Source of the DNA: JBFIHF01 sp964411125
Lineage (GTDB): Bacteria; Myxococcota_A; Bradymonadia; Bradymonadales; Bradymonadaceae
Direction: 5' to 3'
NCBI GenBank assembly: GCA_964411125.1
Contig: CAYPJU010000022.1
Span: forward strand, 1 to 64,000
DNA length: 64,000 nt
Part shown: piece after piece, positions 7,119-15,502 of the stretch
Layout of the letters: every line of letters begins with the position of its first letter
Position numbering within the stretch: the first letter of the stretch is position 1
Program-made: the position numbers and the translations under genes
Notes under the pieces: model-generated
Told to the model about the DNA's origin: nothing
What the model saw: only the letters and a program-made list of their open reading frames with translations
Database searches by the model: none

Positions 7119-8693
7119 ATGCGCTGGAATCGCTCCACCTTGCCGGCCTTGTTGGCTTTCGCGACGCTCGCCGCCGCGGTGGGGGCGAGTTGTACCCTCG
7201 TCACCAACTTCAGCGAGTGCGAGGTCGACTCCGACTGCCATGCGAAGTACGGCCCCCGAGCGACGTGCTCCGAACAGGTCTGCGACGTTCCGACGGGACG
7301 CGACGACGTCACGACCGAACACTGCCAGGAGATCATCGGTGACCTCGAGAGCGACACGTTCCTCATCGGCGTCCTGCTTCCCCTCACCGGCGTCGAGGCC
7401 GGGTTCGGCATTCCGCTCCTCAACGCGATCGAGACGGCGCTGACGAACTTCAGTTCGTTGGAAGTGGACGACGGACGCAACGTCGCGCTGCTCGTCTGTG
7501 ACACGCAGGGGGAGAACGACGTCGCTCTGGAAGCCGCGGAGCAAGCGGTCAACCAGGGGCGTGTGACCGCGCTCATCGGTCCGGACTTCTCGTCCCAGAC
7601 GATCGAAATCGCGCAGGAAGTCGCGATTCCCAACGAGGTCCTGTTGGTGAGTCCGTCGGCGACATCGGTTCAGATCACGAACCTCGATGACAAGAACCTC
7701 GTGTGGCGCACCTCGCCGAGCGACGAATCGCAGGCCGAAGCGCTCGCGCAGCTCGTCACGGAGTTCATCGCACGGGACTCGCCGAAGACGTTGGAGGAGA
7801 CGACCGCCTGGGTGCTTCACGCCGAGGGGGACGCTTACGGAACGGGGCTGCAGGAATCCCTTGTCGAGCTCTTCCCCGACACGTTGAACCAGTCGCTCAC
7901 GGTCGCCGCGTACCCCGAGCAGTGGGAAGAGTGGTTCACGGAGTCGGCCGCCGGCTTCGACCCGCCCGACGTCGTCGTGCTCCTGGGCGCCGCGGAGTCG
8001 TGGGACATCGCCGAGGCGATCGACGAGACCTTCGACACGACGCCGACCTTCTTTTTCGCGGACGCGCCTCGAAATCCTGCGGAAGCCGAGCTCACCGACC
8101 CGAGCCTCGAGGGGAGAATCCTCGGCACAGCGCCGCAGAATGTCGGCGACGTGTCGTACACGCCGTACACGCAGTTTCGATTGAAATACCGCACTGACCA
8201 CGACGAAGAGCCCAACGAACTTCAGTTCGTCGCCAACGCCTACGACGCCCTGCACGTCGTCGTGTTGGCGGCCGCCGGAGGCGGCGGGATCGAGGGCCCA
8301 GAGCTCGCGCGCGGCATGGCGAAGCTCTCGTCGGGCGAAGAGGTCTCCGCGAATTCGCAGGGGGCGAGCCGCGCCATCAGCATCTTGCGTGACGGCGGGA
8401 CCGTCGACTTCCAGGGAGCTTCGGGGCGCCTCGACTTCGACGAAAGCGGCGACCCGTCGGCGAGCAAGATCGTCCTGTGGTGCTTCCGCGACGGCGGCGT
8501 GCCGGAAGCAGGTGTCCTCCTCTCCATCGACGGCGAGTTCTCGTATCAGACGTGCGCTGGTGAGGTGGTCGAGCCGAGCGACGACATGGGGACGATGGAG
8601 CCCGACATGGGGACGACCGACCCGGACCTCGGCACCGCCGAGCCCGACATGGGCGCGATGATCCAGCCGGACATGGTCACAGACGTCGGATGA
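7119..8693 (+). CDS. Lipoprotein substrate-binding protein, branched-chain amino acid (type I periplasmic) fold
   Basis: ATG 7119 gives 524 residues. The signal peptide ends in a lipobox VGASC with C25 as the lipid anchor, followed by a short Cys-rich segment (CEVDSDCHAKYG...CSEQVC). Residues from about 75 to 480 match the Leu/Ile/Val-binding receptor fold: IGVLLPLTGVEAGFGIPLLNAIE, VTALIGPDFSSQTIEIAQEVAIPNEVLLVSPSAT, WVLHAEGDAYGTGLQESL, and FVANAYDALHVVVLAA. The C-terminus is a degenerate DMGT-type tract (EPDMGTTDPDLGTAEPDMG). No ABC permease or ATPase gene is nearby, so it is an orphan receptor. Its TGA overlaps the next ATG by four bases. Confidence 0.88.
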   Translation: MRWNRSTLPALLAFATLAAAVGASCTLVTNFSECEVDSDCHAKYGPRATCSEQVCDVPTGRDDVTTEHCQEIIGDLESDTFLIGVLLPLTGVEAGFGIPLLNAIETALTNFSSLEVDDGRNVALLVCDTQGENDVALEAAEQAVNQGRVTALIGPDFSSQTIEIAQEVAIPNEVLLVSPSATSVQITNLDDKNLVWRTSPSDESQAEALAQLVTEFIARDSPKTLEETTAWVLHAEGDAYGTGLQESLVELFPDTLNQSLTVAAYPEQWEEWFTESAAGFDPPDVVVLLGAAESWDIAEAIDETFDTTPTFFFADAPRNPAEAELTDPSLEGRILGTAPQNVGDVSYTPYTQFRLKYRTDHDEEPNELQFVANAYDALHVVVLAAAGGGGIEGPELARGMAKLSSGEEVSANSQGASRAISILRDGGTVDFQGASGRLDFDESGDPSASKIVLWCFRDGGVPEAGVLLSIDGEFSYQTCAGEVVEPSDDMGTMEPDMGTTDPDLGTAEPDMGAMIQPDMVTDVG

Positions 8694-9220
8694 GCGACGA
8701 AACCAGCCTCGTGGAGCGCGAGAAAATCGAGCGGTCACTGGGACGGCTCGACCGTCTCGCCACGTTGATGGACGACCAGTTCGAGCTGCCCATCATCAAA
8801 CGGCGAATTGGGCTCGACCCGTTGATTGGGCTCATCCCCGGCGGCGGGGATTGGGTCACCTGGATGGTCTCCCTGTACATTTTGCTGGAGGCCCTCGTGC
8901 TTCGGGTCCCCATCAGCGTGCTCGCCCGCATCGGTGCGAACGTCACGGCCGACCTCGTCATCGGATACGTGCCTGGAGTCGGTGACCTGGCGGACGCAGC
9001 CTTCAAAGCGAATCGCCGCAGCGTCCGTGCGATCGCAGAGTACTTCGACGGCCAGCGTGACCCGCGGGCTCCCGATCAACTGCGGATCCCCGAGTCGGCC
9101 CTCACCAAGCCACGCGCCGGACCCGAGCGCTGGCCCGTCGCGATCTTCCTCGTCGTGTTGTTCACGTCGCTCGCCGCAGTTCCGCTGGTCTTCCTCTGGT
9201 GGGTCCTTCAGGGAGGATAG
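8690..9220 (+). CDS. DUF4112 membrane protein
   Basis: A 176-residue protein with the DUF4112 pattern: LDRLATLMDDQFELPIIKRRIGLDPLIGLIPGGGDWVT, then a membrane segment near 60-80, GYVPGVGDLADAAFKANRRS, and a final membrane segment at about 150-173. Its function is unknown in the family. The ATGA overlap with the substrate-binding lipoprotein implies co-expression, though no mechanistic link is evident. Confidence 0.9.
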   Translation: MSDETSLVEREKIERSLGRLDRLATLMDDQFELPIIKRRIGLDPLIGLIPGGGDWVTWMVSLYILLEALVLRVPISVLARIGANVTADLVIGYVPGVGDLADAAFKANRRSVRAIAEYFDGQRDPRAPDQLRIPESALTKPRAGPERWPVAIFLVVLFTSLAAVPLVFLWWVLQGG

Positions 9221-9691
9221 AGCCGCGGCCCTTCCGCACCAGGTTGTTCTCTCTGTCGTGGAGAGGCCCTGCAGGTCGCGCTGACCACCGCCTGCCGGCA
9301 CGCCATCGAACAGGACCGATCGTCTCGAACCCGCATGAAAAGGGGCGAACGAGGTGTCCGTTCAAAAAGTTCGCAACGGGAACCGCAACCTGCCGATAAC
9401 GGAGGGACCAGAACCTCCTCTCGGTCGGGCGACCCTTGCGCTATCGCCCGCCCGGGAGGCGGCCAGCGCTTCTTGGCCCCTGCGAAACTTCGGTTTTCGC
9501 GGCAACGGGAGAGCTCTGTCCGGGCGACGGCGGGCGGGCCTTGAAAGGGGCCCGAGCGAAGCGAGGTGGGTGGGAGAACTACGGGTGGATTCTGCGGTGG
9601 CGCCAGGTCTTCACTCGATCGAGGAGGTCGCGCTGCTGAAGGGGTTCCATTTCCCATTCTTGCGTCAGTCTCGCACGCCTCGCTCATCGGC
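9221..9691. other. 471-base interval without a credible gene; hairpin-rich core at 9417-9553
   Basis: The gap lies between convergent genes. The short frames in it have Arg/Pro-rich or low-information translations. Its core holds four consecutive hairpins: CCTCTCGG + GGGCGA (9417-9432) with TCGCCC + CCGGGAGG (9444-9459); GGCCA/TGGCC (9461-9478); GCGAAA/TTTCGC with a seven-base loop (9482-9500); GGGCC/GGCCC (9536-9553). None is followed by a T-run, so they are not simple terminators. It could be a small structured RNA on either strand. I looked for RNase P, tmRNA, SRP and 6S motifs and found none. Confidence 0.4.
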
Positions 9692-11077
9692 TCAGAAGCT
9701 CAGCTCGACGTCGTGCGACTCGTAGAAGGGAACGAGTTTCTCCTCGACGAGGCGACGAGCGTCATCGAGGTCGACCGACGCCGGATCGGGGAAGCGATCT
9801 ACGAGCTCCTCGAGGATCTCTGACTGGATCTCGCCGATCTGCTGCGCGGTGCGGTAGCCGTTGCGGCTGTACATGACGAGCGCGTAACGGGAGCGGTAGA
9901 GTTCGGGCATCGCGTTCTCGATGCGGTGCTCGATCTTCTTCTTGGCGAGGAAACGCTCGTCGCCGACCTTGTCGCGCATCTCGACGAAATTCTCGAGCGC
10001 CATGTCCGCGATGGCGTCGGCGTTGGGCTTCCGGCGCTCGAAGAAGCGCTGGAAGACGAGACCGAGCTCATCGTCGGTGGCGTCGTCGAGCAGGTTCCAG
10101 AGAACCGCACAGTCTTCGAGCCCACAGTTCAGCCCCTGGCCGAAGAAGGGAACGATGCCGTGGGCGGCGTCGCCGACGAGCAGGACCTTGTCGTCGTAAT
10201 ACCATGGTGCGCATCGAACGGTGCCGAGCTCGCCCGTAGGGCCCTCGACGAACTCTCGTTCCCAGCCCTCTTCGAGGAGCGGAATCGCGTCGGCGTAGTA
10301 TCGCTCGAAGAAGGCGCCCACGTCGGCTTGGGATTGCAGCCCGGCGAAGCTGTCGGGCCCCTCGTGAGGAAGATAGATGGTACCCGTGAAGCTGCGGTTC
10401 ATGTTCGCGAGCCCCATCAGCATGTGATGGCCGCGGGGCCAGATGTGCAGGGCGTGCTCCGCCATCGAGAATTCGCCGTCTTCGGGCGGGAACTCGACCT
10501 CTTTGTAGCCGTGGTCGAGCATCTCGACGTCGTCCTTCACGCCGTGGTTCGCGACGAGCAGGCGACGGGCTTTCGAGGGGGCTCCGTCACAGGCGAAGAC
10601 GACCTCGGTCCGCACCTCGACGACCGTATCGTGGTGGTTTCGTCGGAACTTCAGTTGCCCGGAGGGAAAGTCGGCGTCGATCAGCTCGTGTTCGAAGACC
10701 ACGGTGCAGCCGGCGCGCTCGGCGGCGTCGAGGAGGTACTCGTTGAGCTTCCCGCGCGAGACGGAGTAATTCCGCTCGGAGTCGTCTTTCCCGTACGGCT
10801 GGTAGGCGAGGTTGCCCTCCAGGTCGTGCATCATGCGGCCGAGCACCGGGACGGTGAGCTGAAGGACCGCTTCGCGAAGACCGATCAGTTCGAGCGCGCG
10901 GAGCCCGCGTCGGGTCAGCACGAGGTTGATCGATCGACCGGCGACGATGTCGGCGCGCCGCATGTCGGGTCGCTTCTCGTAGGTGGTGACCTGGAAGCCT
11001 TGTTTGGCGAGCAAGACGGAGAGGACGCAGCCGACGGGGCCGGCCCCGACGACGATGGCTCGACGGTCGTGTGACAT
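9692..11077 (-). CDS. kmo: Kynurenine 3-monooxygenase-like FAD hydroxylase
   Basis: A 461-residue flavoprotein monooxygenase. ATG 11077 gives MSHDRRAIVVGAGPVGCVLS with the GxGxxG dinucleotide fold at residues 11-16. Further marks of the KMO group are GRSINLVLTRRGLRALELIGL, the GRMMHDLEGNLAYQPYG segment, and VGDAAHGIVPFFGQGLNCGLEDC, the flavin-binding motif in its KMO-typical form, with FERRKPNADAIADMALENFVEMRDKV after it. The family hydroxylates L-kynurenine in tryptophan breakdown and de novo NAD formation. No other kynurenine gene is in the window, so the exact substrate is inferred from sequence alone. Confidence 0.92.
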   Translation of the reverse strand: MSHDRRAIVVGAGPVGCVLSVLLAKQGFQVTTYEKRPDMRRADIVAGRSINLVLTRRGLRALELIGLREAVLQLTVPVLGRMMHDLEGNLAYQPYGKDDSERNYSVSRGKLNEYLLDAAERAGCTVVFEHELIDADFPSGQLKFRRNHHDTVVEVRTEVVFACDGAPSKARRLLVANHGVKDDVEMLDHGYKEVEFPPEDGEFSMAEHALHIWPRGHHMLMGLANMNRSFTGTIYLPHEGPDSFAGLQSQADVGAFFERYYADAIPLLEEGWEREFVEGPTGELGTVRCAPWYYDDKVLLVGDAAHGIVPFFGQGLNCGLEDCAVLWNLLDDATDDELGLVFQRFFERRKPNADAIADMALENFVEMRDKVGDERFLAKKKIEHRIENAMPELYRSRYALVMYSRNGYRTAQQIGEIQSEILEELVDRFPDPASVDLDDARRLVEEKLVPFYESHDVELSF

Positions 11078-11217
11078 GGATGCTCCGCGCTGGAAACCGT
11101 TGGCGACGATACCGAACCGCCCATGATTTGCGAAGTGGATGCACCTTGGAATAGACTGGATGTCGACGCTTGTTTCGCAACCGTCCACAAGTCCACGTCG
11201 CATCGAGGTAACATTCC

Positions 11218-12186
11218 ATGGCTCTCACACCCCGTTCGTTCTTGAGAAACCCGGTCCTGATGATCGCAGCGATCGTATCCGCGCTCATCGCGCTGGTCGG
11301 CGCCGCCATCTTCGCTTCTGCGCTCTTCTGCAGCGCGGAAAAACCGATCAAGAAATGTAAGAAAGCCAAGAAGGTGGACCCGACTCTGGTGTATCGCACG
11401 TCGGTGTGTGGAGATCAGATCGCCGCGGCCCCGATGTCGCCCGCGCAGTGGAGCGAAGGTGAGTTCGTCGGACTCGCATCGTGCCTGCAGCAGGCGGACG
11501 AGGCGGAGCTTTCGGTCTCTGCTTCGGTGCTCGGACTTCGGCACTACCCGACCTCCGAAGCGCTCCATAACCTCCGTGGCATCGGCCTCATCGAGCAGGA
11601 GAAGTGGGAAGAAGCAGTCCACGCACTGCGCGGCGGACTTCGAGCGGTCGGGAACCCGACCACCGGGACGATGGAGAACAACCTCGCATGGGCCGGCCTC
11701 TACGCGTCGGACACGATGACGCTGAGCGAAGCGCGCCAGCACTACCAGAACTCACTCGCCGTCGATCCCTCGAGCTGCGAGGCGATTCACACGGGCATGT
11801 GGGCCGAATACGCGGTCGCCTCACGCAGCCACGGCCAGTCGCGTGATGCGGCGATCCACGCATACCGCAACCTCCGCTCCAAATACGCGCCCTGCACCAG
11901 CCGCGCGCGCTTTGGTGACGACATCACGAAGTTCGAAGTGGCAGGCGCCGGTCTCCTCGACACCGAGATGACCAAGCTCGCGATGGTGCAGATGTTCGAG
12001 CGACACGACTCGCTTCAGAACGGCCGAATCCACTGGAAGGATTTCGATTCCGCGCTGCTGCGCACCGCGCTGGTCGACGTCGACATCCGCAATCGTGCGG
12101 CCCTCGACGACGCTTGCGAGGCGATCGCCCCCGTGAAGTCGGCGCGCCCCGAGTGCCGTCGTGCGCTGCAGGCGAAAATGCACTGA
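11218..12186 (+). CDS. Membrane-anchored TPR-like protein (copy 1 of a paralogous pair)
   Basis: 322 residues: one N-terminal membrane segment (about 12-38), then a soluble, helical TPR-like domain. Landmark stretches are SVLGLRHYPTSEALHNLRGIGLIEQ, GTMENNLAWAGLYA and CEAIHTGMWAEYA. The same blocks recur in the protein at 13373 (GLRHYPGSE..., GTMENNLAWAILFA, CEVIHTGMVVEFA), and both begin MA(L/I)TPR, so the two arose by duplication. Paired cysteines at matching positions suggest an exported domain. The RBS region reads GAGGTAAC. A strong terminator follows. No known function. Confidence 0.8.
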   Translation: MALTPRSFLRNPVLMIAAIVSALIALVGAAIFASALFCSAEKPIKKCKKAKKVDPTLVYRTSVCGDQIAAAPMSPAQWSEGEFVGLASCLQQADEAELSVSASVLGLRHYPTSEALHNLRGIGLIEQEKWEEAVHALRGGLRAVGNPTTGTMENNLAWAGLYASDTMTLSEARQHYQNSLAVDPSSCEAIHTGMWAEYAVASRSHGQSRDAAIHAYRNLRSKYAPCTSRARFGDDITKFEVAGAGLLDTEMTKLAMVQMFERHDSLQNGRIHWKDFDSALLRTALVDVDIRNRAALDDACEAIAPVKSARPECRRALQAKMH

Positions 12187-12205
12187 GACGCATATCGGAA
12201 TCACG

Positions 12206-12240
12206 AAGGCCTGGACGGAGACGTTCAGGCCTTTTTTGTT
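12206..12240 (+). terminator. Rho-independent terminator after TPR-like copy 1
   Basis: AGGCCTG (12207-12213) pairs with CAGGCCT (12226-12232) over a 12-base loop, followed by a run of six T and TGTT. It starts about 20 bases after the stop codon at 12186 and separates this gene from the acetyltransferase. Confidence 0.88.
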
Positions 12241-12286
12241 GGCCGCCGACGCGATAATCTCGCGCCGAATCCGGGCACAAGGCGTC

Positions 12287-13264
12287 ATGGAGCCGATCAC
12301 CATCTATCAGTTGCGGAATCGGGCGGCCGCCCATCACGATGCCGTGGCGAAGACGAAGGAGATCGACAAGTTCTGCTCGTCGCTCGACTGGATTCTTCCC
12401 GCTCACGAAGCGTTCATCCCCGACCACCCTCTCCATCTTCGCGCCACGGACGATGGCTTCGCGTGCTTCGCCCGCGGGTTCAACCCGCGCATCGGCCGCT
12501 ACCTGCAGCCACTCGAGGCATCGTGGTGCCTGGCATCCCCGTTCGCGGGAGCGAACGTGTCGGCGCTGGTCGAGGCGTTCGGTGAGGAGTGCTCCACGCG
12601 ATTGATCGACTGGGACCTCCTCTACTTCTCGGGGATTCCGTCGGACTCGGAGCTCTTCCGCGCCATCGTCCGTGAGTTCGGCATCCGGCATCGCATCGGC
12701 CTGGGGCACCGGACGGGTCGGTACGTAGCGTCCCTGCGAGGGGGACGGGAAGGCTGGCTCGCCCGGCGGTCGGCGAAGTTCCGCGCGAACCTGAGGCGTT
12801 CGGCACGTCTGGCCGAGGGGGAAGGTGTCACCTACGAGTGGGTCGACGCCGTCGGGGAAGCCGACGCGCCCGCGCTCTACGAGCGCATCCTCCGCGTCGA
12901 GGAGCGGTCCTGGAAAGGGCGGAGCGGCACCGGAATCCTCGACGGGGGGATGAACAACTTCTACCGGCTGATGCTCCCCCGGCTCGCTCGGCGAAACGCG
13001 CTCCGCGTGGTCTTCGCGCGGCGAGACGACGAAGACGTCGCGTTCGTCTTCGGCGGGCTGTTCGACCGTTCCTACCGTGGTCTGCAGCTCAGCTTCGACA
13101 GTGAGTATTCGAGGCTCTCGCTCGGGAATCTCGTGCAAATGGAGATGATCCAGGGCCTCTGCGACGAGGGCATCGAGCAGTACGATCTCGGGTCGGAGCT
13201 CGACTACAAGGCGCGTTGGGCGGAGGGGCGGCTGGAGACCGTCACGCTCTGGGTCTGGAAATAG
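12287..13264 (+). CDS. GNAT-fold acetyltransferase (CelD/BcsL or FemAB-like)
   Basis: ATG 12287 gives 325 residues of the large double-GNAT type. Marks are WLARRSAKFRANLRRSARLAEGEG (the 'S.kfR.nlRr..r' block of this group), ALYERILRVEERSWKGRSGTGI, RVVFARRDDEDVAFVFGGLFD, and the C-terminal LGNLVQMEMIQGLCDEGIEQYDLGSELDYKARWAEGR. Such enzymes acylate cell-surface sugars or peptides, but the substrate is not shown here. A GATAAT box lies at 12252-12257. The gene sits between the two paralogous TPR-like genes, each on its own transcript by the terminators seen, so the association is positional rather than an operon. Confidence 0.82.
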   Translation: MEPITIYQLRNRAAAHHDAVAKTKEIDKFCSSLDWILPAHEAFIPDHPLHLRATDDGFACFARGFNPRIGRYLQPLEASWCLASPFAGANVSALVEAFGEECSTRLIDWDLLYFSGIPSDSELFRAIVREFGIRHRIGLGHRTGRYVASLRGGREGWLARRSAKFRANLRRSARLAEGEGVTYEWVDAVGEADAPALYERILRVEERSWKGRSGTGILDGGMNNFYRLMLPRLARRNALRVVFARRDDEDVAFVFGGLFDRSYRGLQLSFDSEYSRLSLGNLVQMEMIQGLCDEGIEQYDLGSELDYKARWAEGRLETVTLWVWK

Positions 13265-13304
13265 TCCTTTCGGTCGGCGTTTCCCGACCAATCGCGTCCA
13301 AACG

Positions 13305-13333
13305 TTGAAGCTCGCGGGTCCTGTTCCTATACT
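13305..13333 (+). promoter_or_regulatory. Sigma-70-type promoter for TPR-like copy 2
   Basis: TTGAAG (13305-13310) and TATACT (13328-13333) are separated by exactly 17 bases, 39 bases before the ATG at 13373. It is one of the best housekeeping promoter matches in the window. Confidence 0.65.
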
Positions 13334-13372
13334 CGATATAGACAGGTCAACCACCCACCTCAGGATGCCTTC

Positions 13373-14242
13373 ATGGCGATCACTCCGCGGATGATTCTCA
13401 CGCAGCCGGCACCCGCTGCCGTGCTCGGCGTCGCGCTCTTTGGCATGACGATCATCGGAACCCACGCTTCGCAGAAGTTCGGCCCGACGGCCGCGGACCA
13501 GGCGACGGCCCAATCGTGCGAACGATGGGCCGAAGCGGGTCCGCGCGTGACCTGGTCGGAGCGAGGCTTCGCGGCGTATGCGATGTGCCACGAGCAGAAC
13601 GCGGACTACGTCACGGCCGTGTCGATCGCGTCCGAGGGGCTCAGGCACTACCCCGGTTCCGAGATCTTGACCAACATCCTCGGTTACACCCTCATCGAGG
13701 CGGGCGACTACTCGACGGCGATGGGCGTGCTCGACGCAGGCGTGGACCGGGTGAACCTCACCGACGGGACGATGGAGAACAACCTGGCCTGGGCGATCCT
13801 CTTCGCGGCACCCGACCTGCGCCTCGACCATGCGCGTGAGTACTACACGCGCTCGCTGCGACGGAGCCCGGGGGTCTGCGAGGTGATCCACACCGGGATG
13901 GTCGTCGAGTTTGCGCGCGCCCGTGAAGCGCGCGGGATCGAACGAGCGGCCGCCCTCAAGGAGTTCTACGACCTTCGGCGTCAGTATCTGCCGTGCGAAA
14001 ATCGCGACGCGTCGTGGGGGGCCCGCGTCGAGATGGTCGGGGTCGTGACGATGGACCACGCGCTCGGCCTCCCCGACCAGGGGGACAGCGCGCGTACCGC
14101 GCACTACGCGGCCGGCGATGCTCCCGCCCTGTGCGCCGAAGGGATGCCCCTGCGCGATCTGCGGGACGAATGCGTAGACCTCGTGCGGGAAGCGACCGCC
14201 GAGGCCCCGGTAGCGACCGCACGTCGAATCGAGGGCTGGTGA
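13373..14242 (+). CDS. Membrane-anchored TPR-like protein (copy 2 of a paralogous pair)
   Basis: 289 residues with an N-terminal membrane or uncleaved signal segment (about 10-30) and a helical repeat domain. It aligns through most of its length with the protein at 11218: W(S)E..F....C..Q, GLRHYPGSEILTN, GTMENNLAWA, CEVIHTGM and YLPCENR versus YAPCTSR. The C-terminal 70 residues differ. It is shorter than copy 1 and lacks the Lys-rich stretch after the membrane segment. It has its own promoter (13305-13333) and a hairpin terminator after it. Function unknown; an envelope or secretion role is a guess from the anchor and the cysteines. Confidence 0.8.
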   Translation: MAITPRMILTQPAPAAVLGVALFGMTIIGTHASQKFGPTAADQATAQSCERWAEAGPRVTWSERGFAAYAMCHEQNADYVTAVSIASEGLRHYPGSEILTNILGYTLIEAGDYSTAMGVLDAGVDRVNLTDGTMENNLAWAILFAAPDLRLDHAREYYTRSLRRSPGVCEVIHTGMVVEFARAREARGIERAAALKEFYDLRRQYLPCENRDASWGARVEMVGVVTMDHALGLPDQGDSARTAHYAAGDAPALCAEGMPLRDLRDECVDLVREATAEAPVATARRIEGW

Positions 14243-14284
14243 GAACGTGAGTCTCCCTTGACCCACAGTCGCCAATCCATGTAG

Positions 14285-14315
14285 CGCGGTAGATACTCTC
14301 TACCGCGTTCTTTGT
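14285..14315 (+). terminator. Hairpin terminator immediately before the kinase gene
   Basis: CGCGGTAG (14285-14292) pairs perfectly with CTACCGCG (14300-14307) around a seven-base loop, followed by TTCTTTGTT. It ends five bases before the ATG at 14320. It may end the upstream transcript, or act as a leader hairpin for the kinase, since no RBS fits between it and the start. Confidence 0.6.
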
Positions 14316-14319
14316 TGCC

Positions 14320-15477
14320 ATGACGACCCGCCCCGGAAAGCGAATCACGACGGAGTCTTCCGAAGCTCCGGAGAATCTCGTTGGGCGGATGCTCGATGGC
14401 CGCTATCGGCTCGACTCTCTCCTCAGCGTCGGCGGGATGGGGATCATCTTCGAGGGCTACCAACTCGCGATGGACCGTAAGGTCGCGGTGAAGGTGCTGC
14501 GCCCGTCGATGGCGAGAGACCTCGACTTCAACACGCGGTTCCGCCACGAGGTCGACACACTCAGCCGGCTCGACCACCCGAACATCATCGCGACGATCGA
14601 TTCGGGGTTGGACGCGAGCGGGCTGCACTACCTGGTGATGCGGTACGTCGAGGGCCGCACGTTCCGGGAGTCGTTGCGAGACGTCGAGCTCACTTTGCCC
14701 GAGATTTTGGACGTCTTCGCGCAGACGTGCGACGCGCTCACGGCCGCCCACGCTGCGGGAATCATCCACCGCGATCTGAAGTTCGAGAACATCATGGTGG
14801 GACGCCTACCCGACGACCGGATCCACGCCACGGTTCTCGATTTCGGCGTCGCGAAGGTTCTGTCGCGAAACGAGGCGATCACGCGCGCCGGCGAGGTTCC
14901 GGGAACGCCGTCGATCATCGCTCCCGAGCTGGCCGACGCGATAGCGCCGAGTCCACAGTCCGACCTCTACAGCATCGGCATTCTCCTCTTTACCGCCATC
15001 ACCGGCGACCATCCCTTCCAGGGCGACAACGATTTCGAGCTGATGCGAGCCCACAAGTTCGAGGACCTGCCGCGCCTCGAGCCGCTCGTCGGCAAGCGAG
15101 TCCCCGAGCAGCTCATCGAGCTGGTGTACGAGCTCGCGCAAAAGGAGCCGGCGCTTCGCCCCGCCTCGGCGGCTGCCGTTCGCGAGAGTTTGCAGCGGAT
15201 CGCGGCCGACATCCGTCGCGAGCACCAGGTGCTCCCAGGGTACCATCCGCCGAGCGGTGATGCCCTCGGCATCGAAGAGGATGTCGACCGTTCCGCGGTG
15301 CGACGCTCCACGGAGTTCCTCGCCGACGTGAGCTTCGAACGTGACGAGGGGGCCGAGGAACAGGCACCGATGTTGGTCCCGACCTCGCTCGTCTCGCTTT
15401 TGATCGTGTTGGTGCTGGTGTTGGTGTTGGTGCTGCTCTACCTGATCTTCCAGATGTACGTGGTGAGCCCGCGCTGA
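14320..15477 (+). CDS. Transmembrane Ser/Thr protein kinase (Hanks type)
   Basis: 385 residues. The kinase domain covers about 28-295: a glycine loop SVGGMGIIFEG, VAVKVL with K58, RHEV with E77, IIHRDLKFENIM with D152, and LDFGVAKVL with D174. The activation segment ends PGTPSIIAPE rather than the usual GTPxYMAPE. A single membrane segment rich in Val/Leu lies at about 353-377, near the C-terminus, leaving only a few residues outside, so there is no extracytoplasmic sensor domain. This tail-anchored layout is common among myxobacterial kinases. Substrate unknown. Confidence 0.94.
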   Translation: MTTRPGKRITTESSEAPENLVGRMLDGRYRLDSLLSVGGMGIIFEGYQLAMDRKVAVKVLRPSMARDLDFNTRFRHEVDTLSRLDHPNIIATIDSGLDASGLHYLVMRYVEGRTFRESLRDVELTLPEILDVFAQTCDALTAAHAAGIIHRDLKFENIMVGRLPDDRIHATVLDFGVAKVLSRNEAITRAGEVPGTPSIIAPELADAIAPSPQSDLYSIGILLFTAITGDHPFQGDNDFELMRAHKFEDLPRLEPLVGKRVPEQLIELVYELAQKEPALRPASAAAVRESLQRIAADIRREHQVLPGYHPPSGDALGIEEDVDRSAVRRSTEFLADVSFERDEGAEEQAPMLVPTSLVSLLIVLVLVLVLVLLYLIFQMYVVSPR

Positions 15478-15502
15478 CGCACGGACTCACCCGCGAGTCC
15501 GG

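Noticed and set aside
7050..8738. 562-residue leftward frame
   Set aside because: Antisense to the substrate-binding lipoprotein; no domain seen.
9340..9600. RNase P RNA, tmRNA, SRP RNA or 6S RNA
   Set aside because: The diagnostic conserved blocks of each were looked for on both strands and are missing.
11924..14275. 783-residue leftward frame
   Set aside because: Antisense to the acetyltransferase and TPR-like copy 2; composition typical of high-GC shadows.
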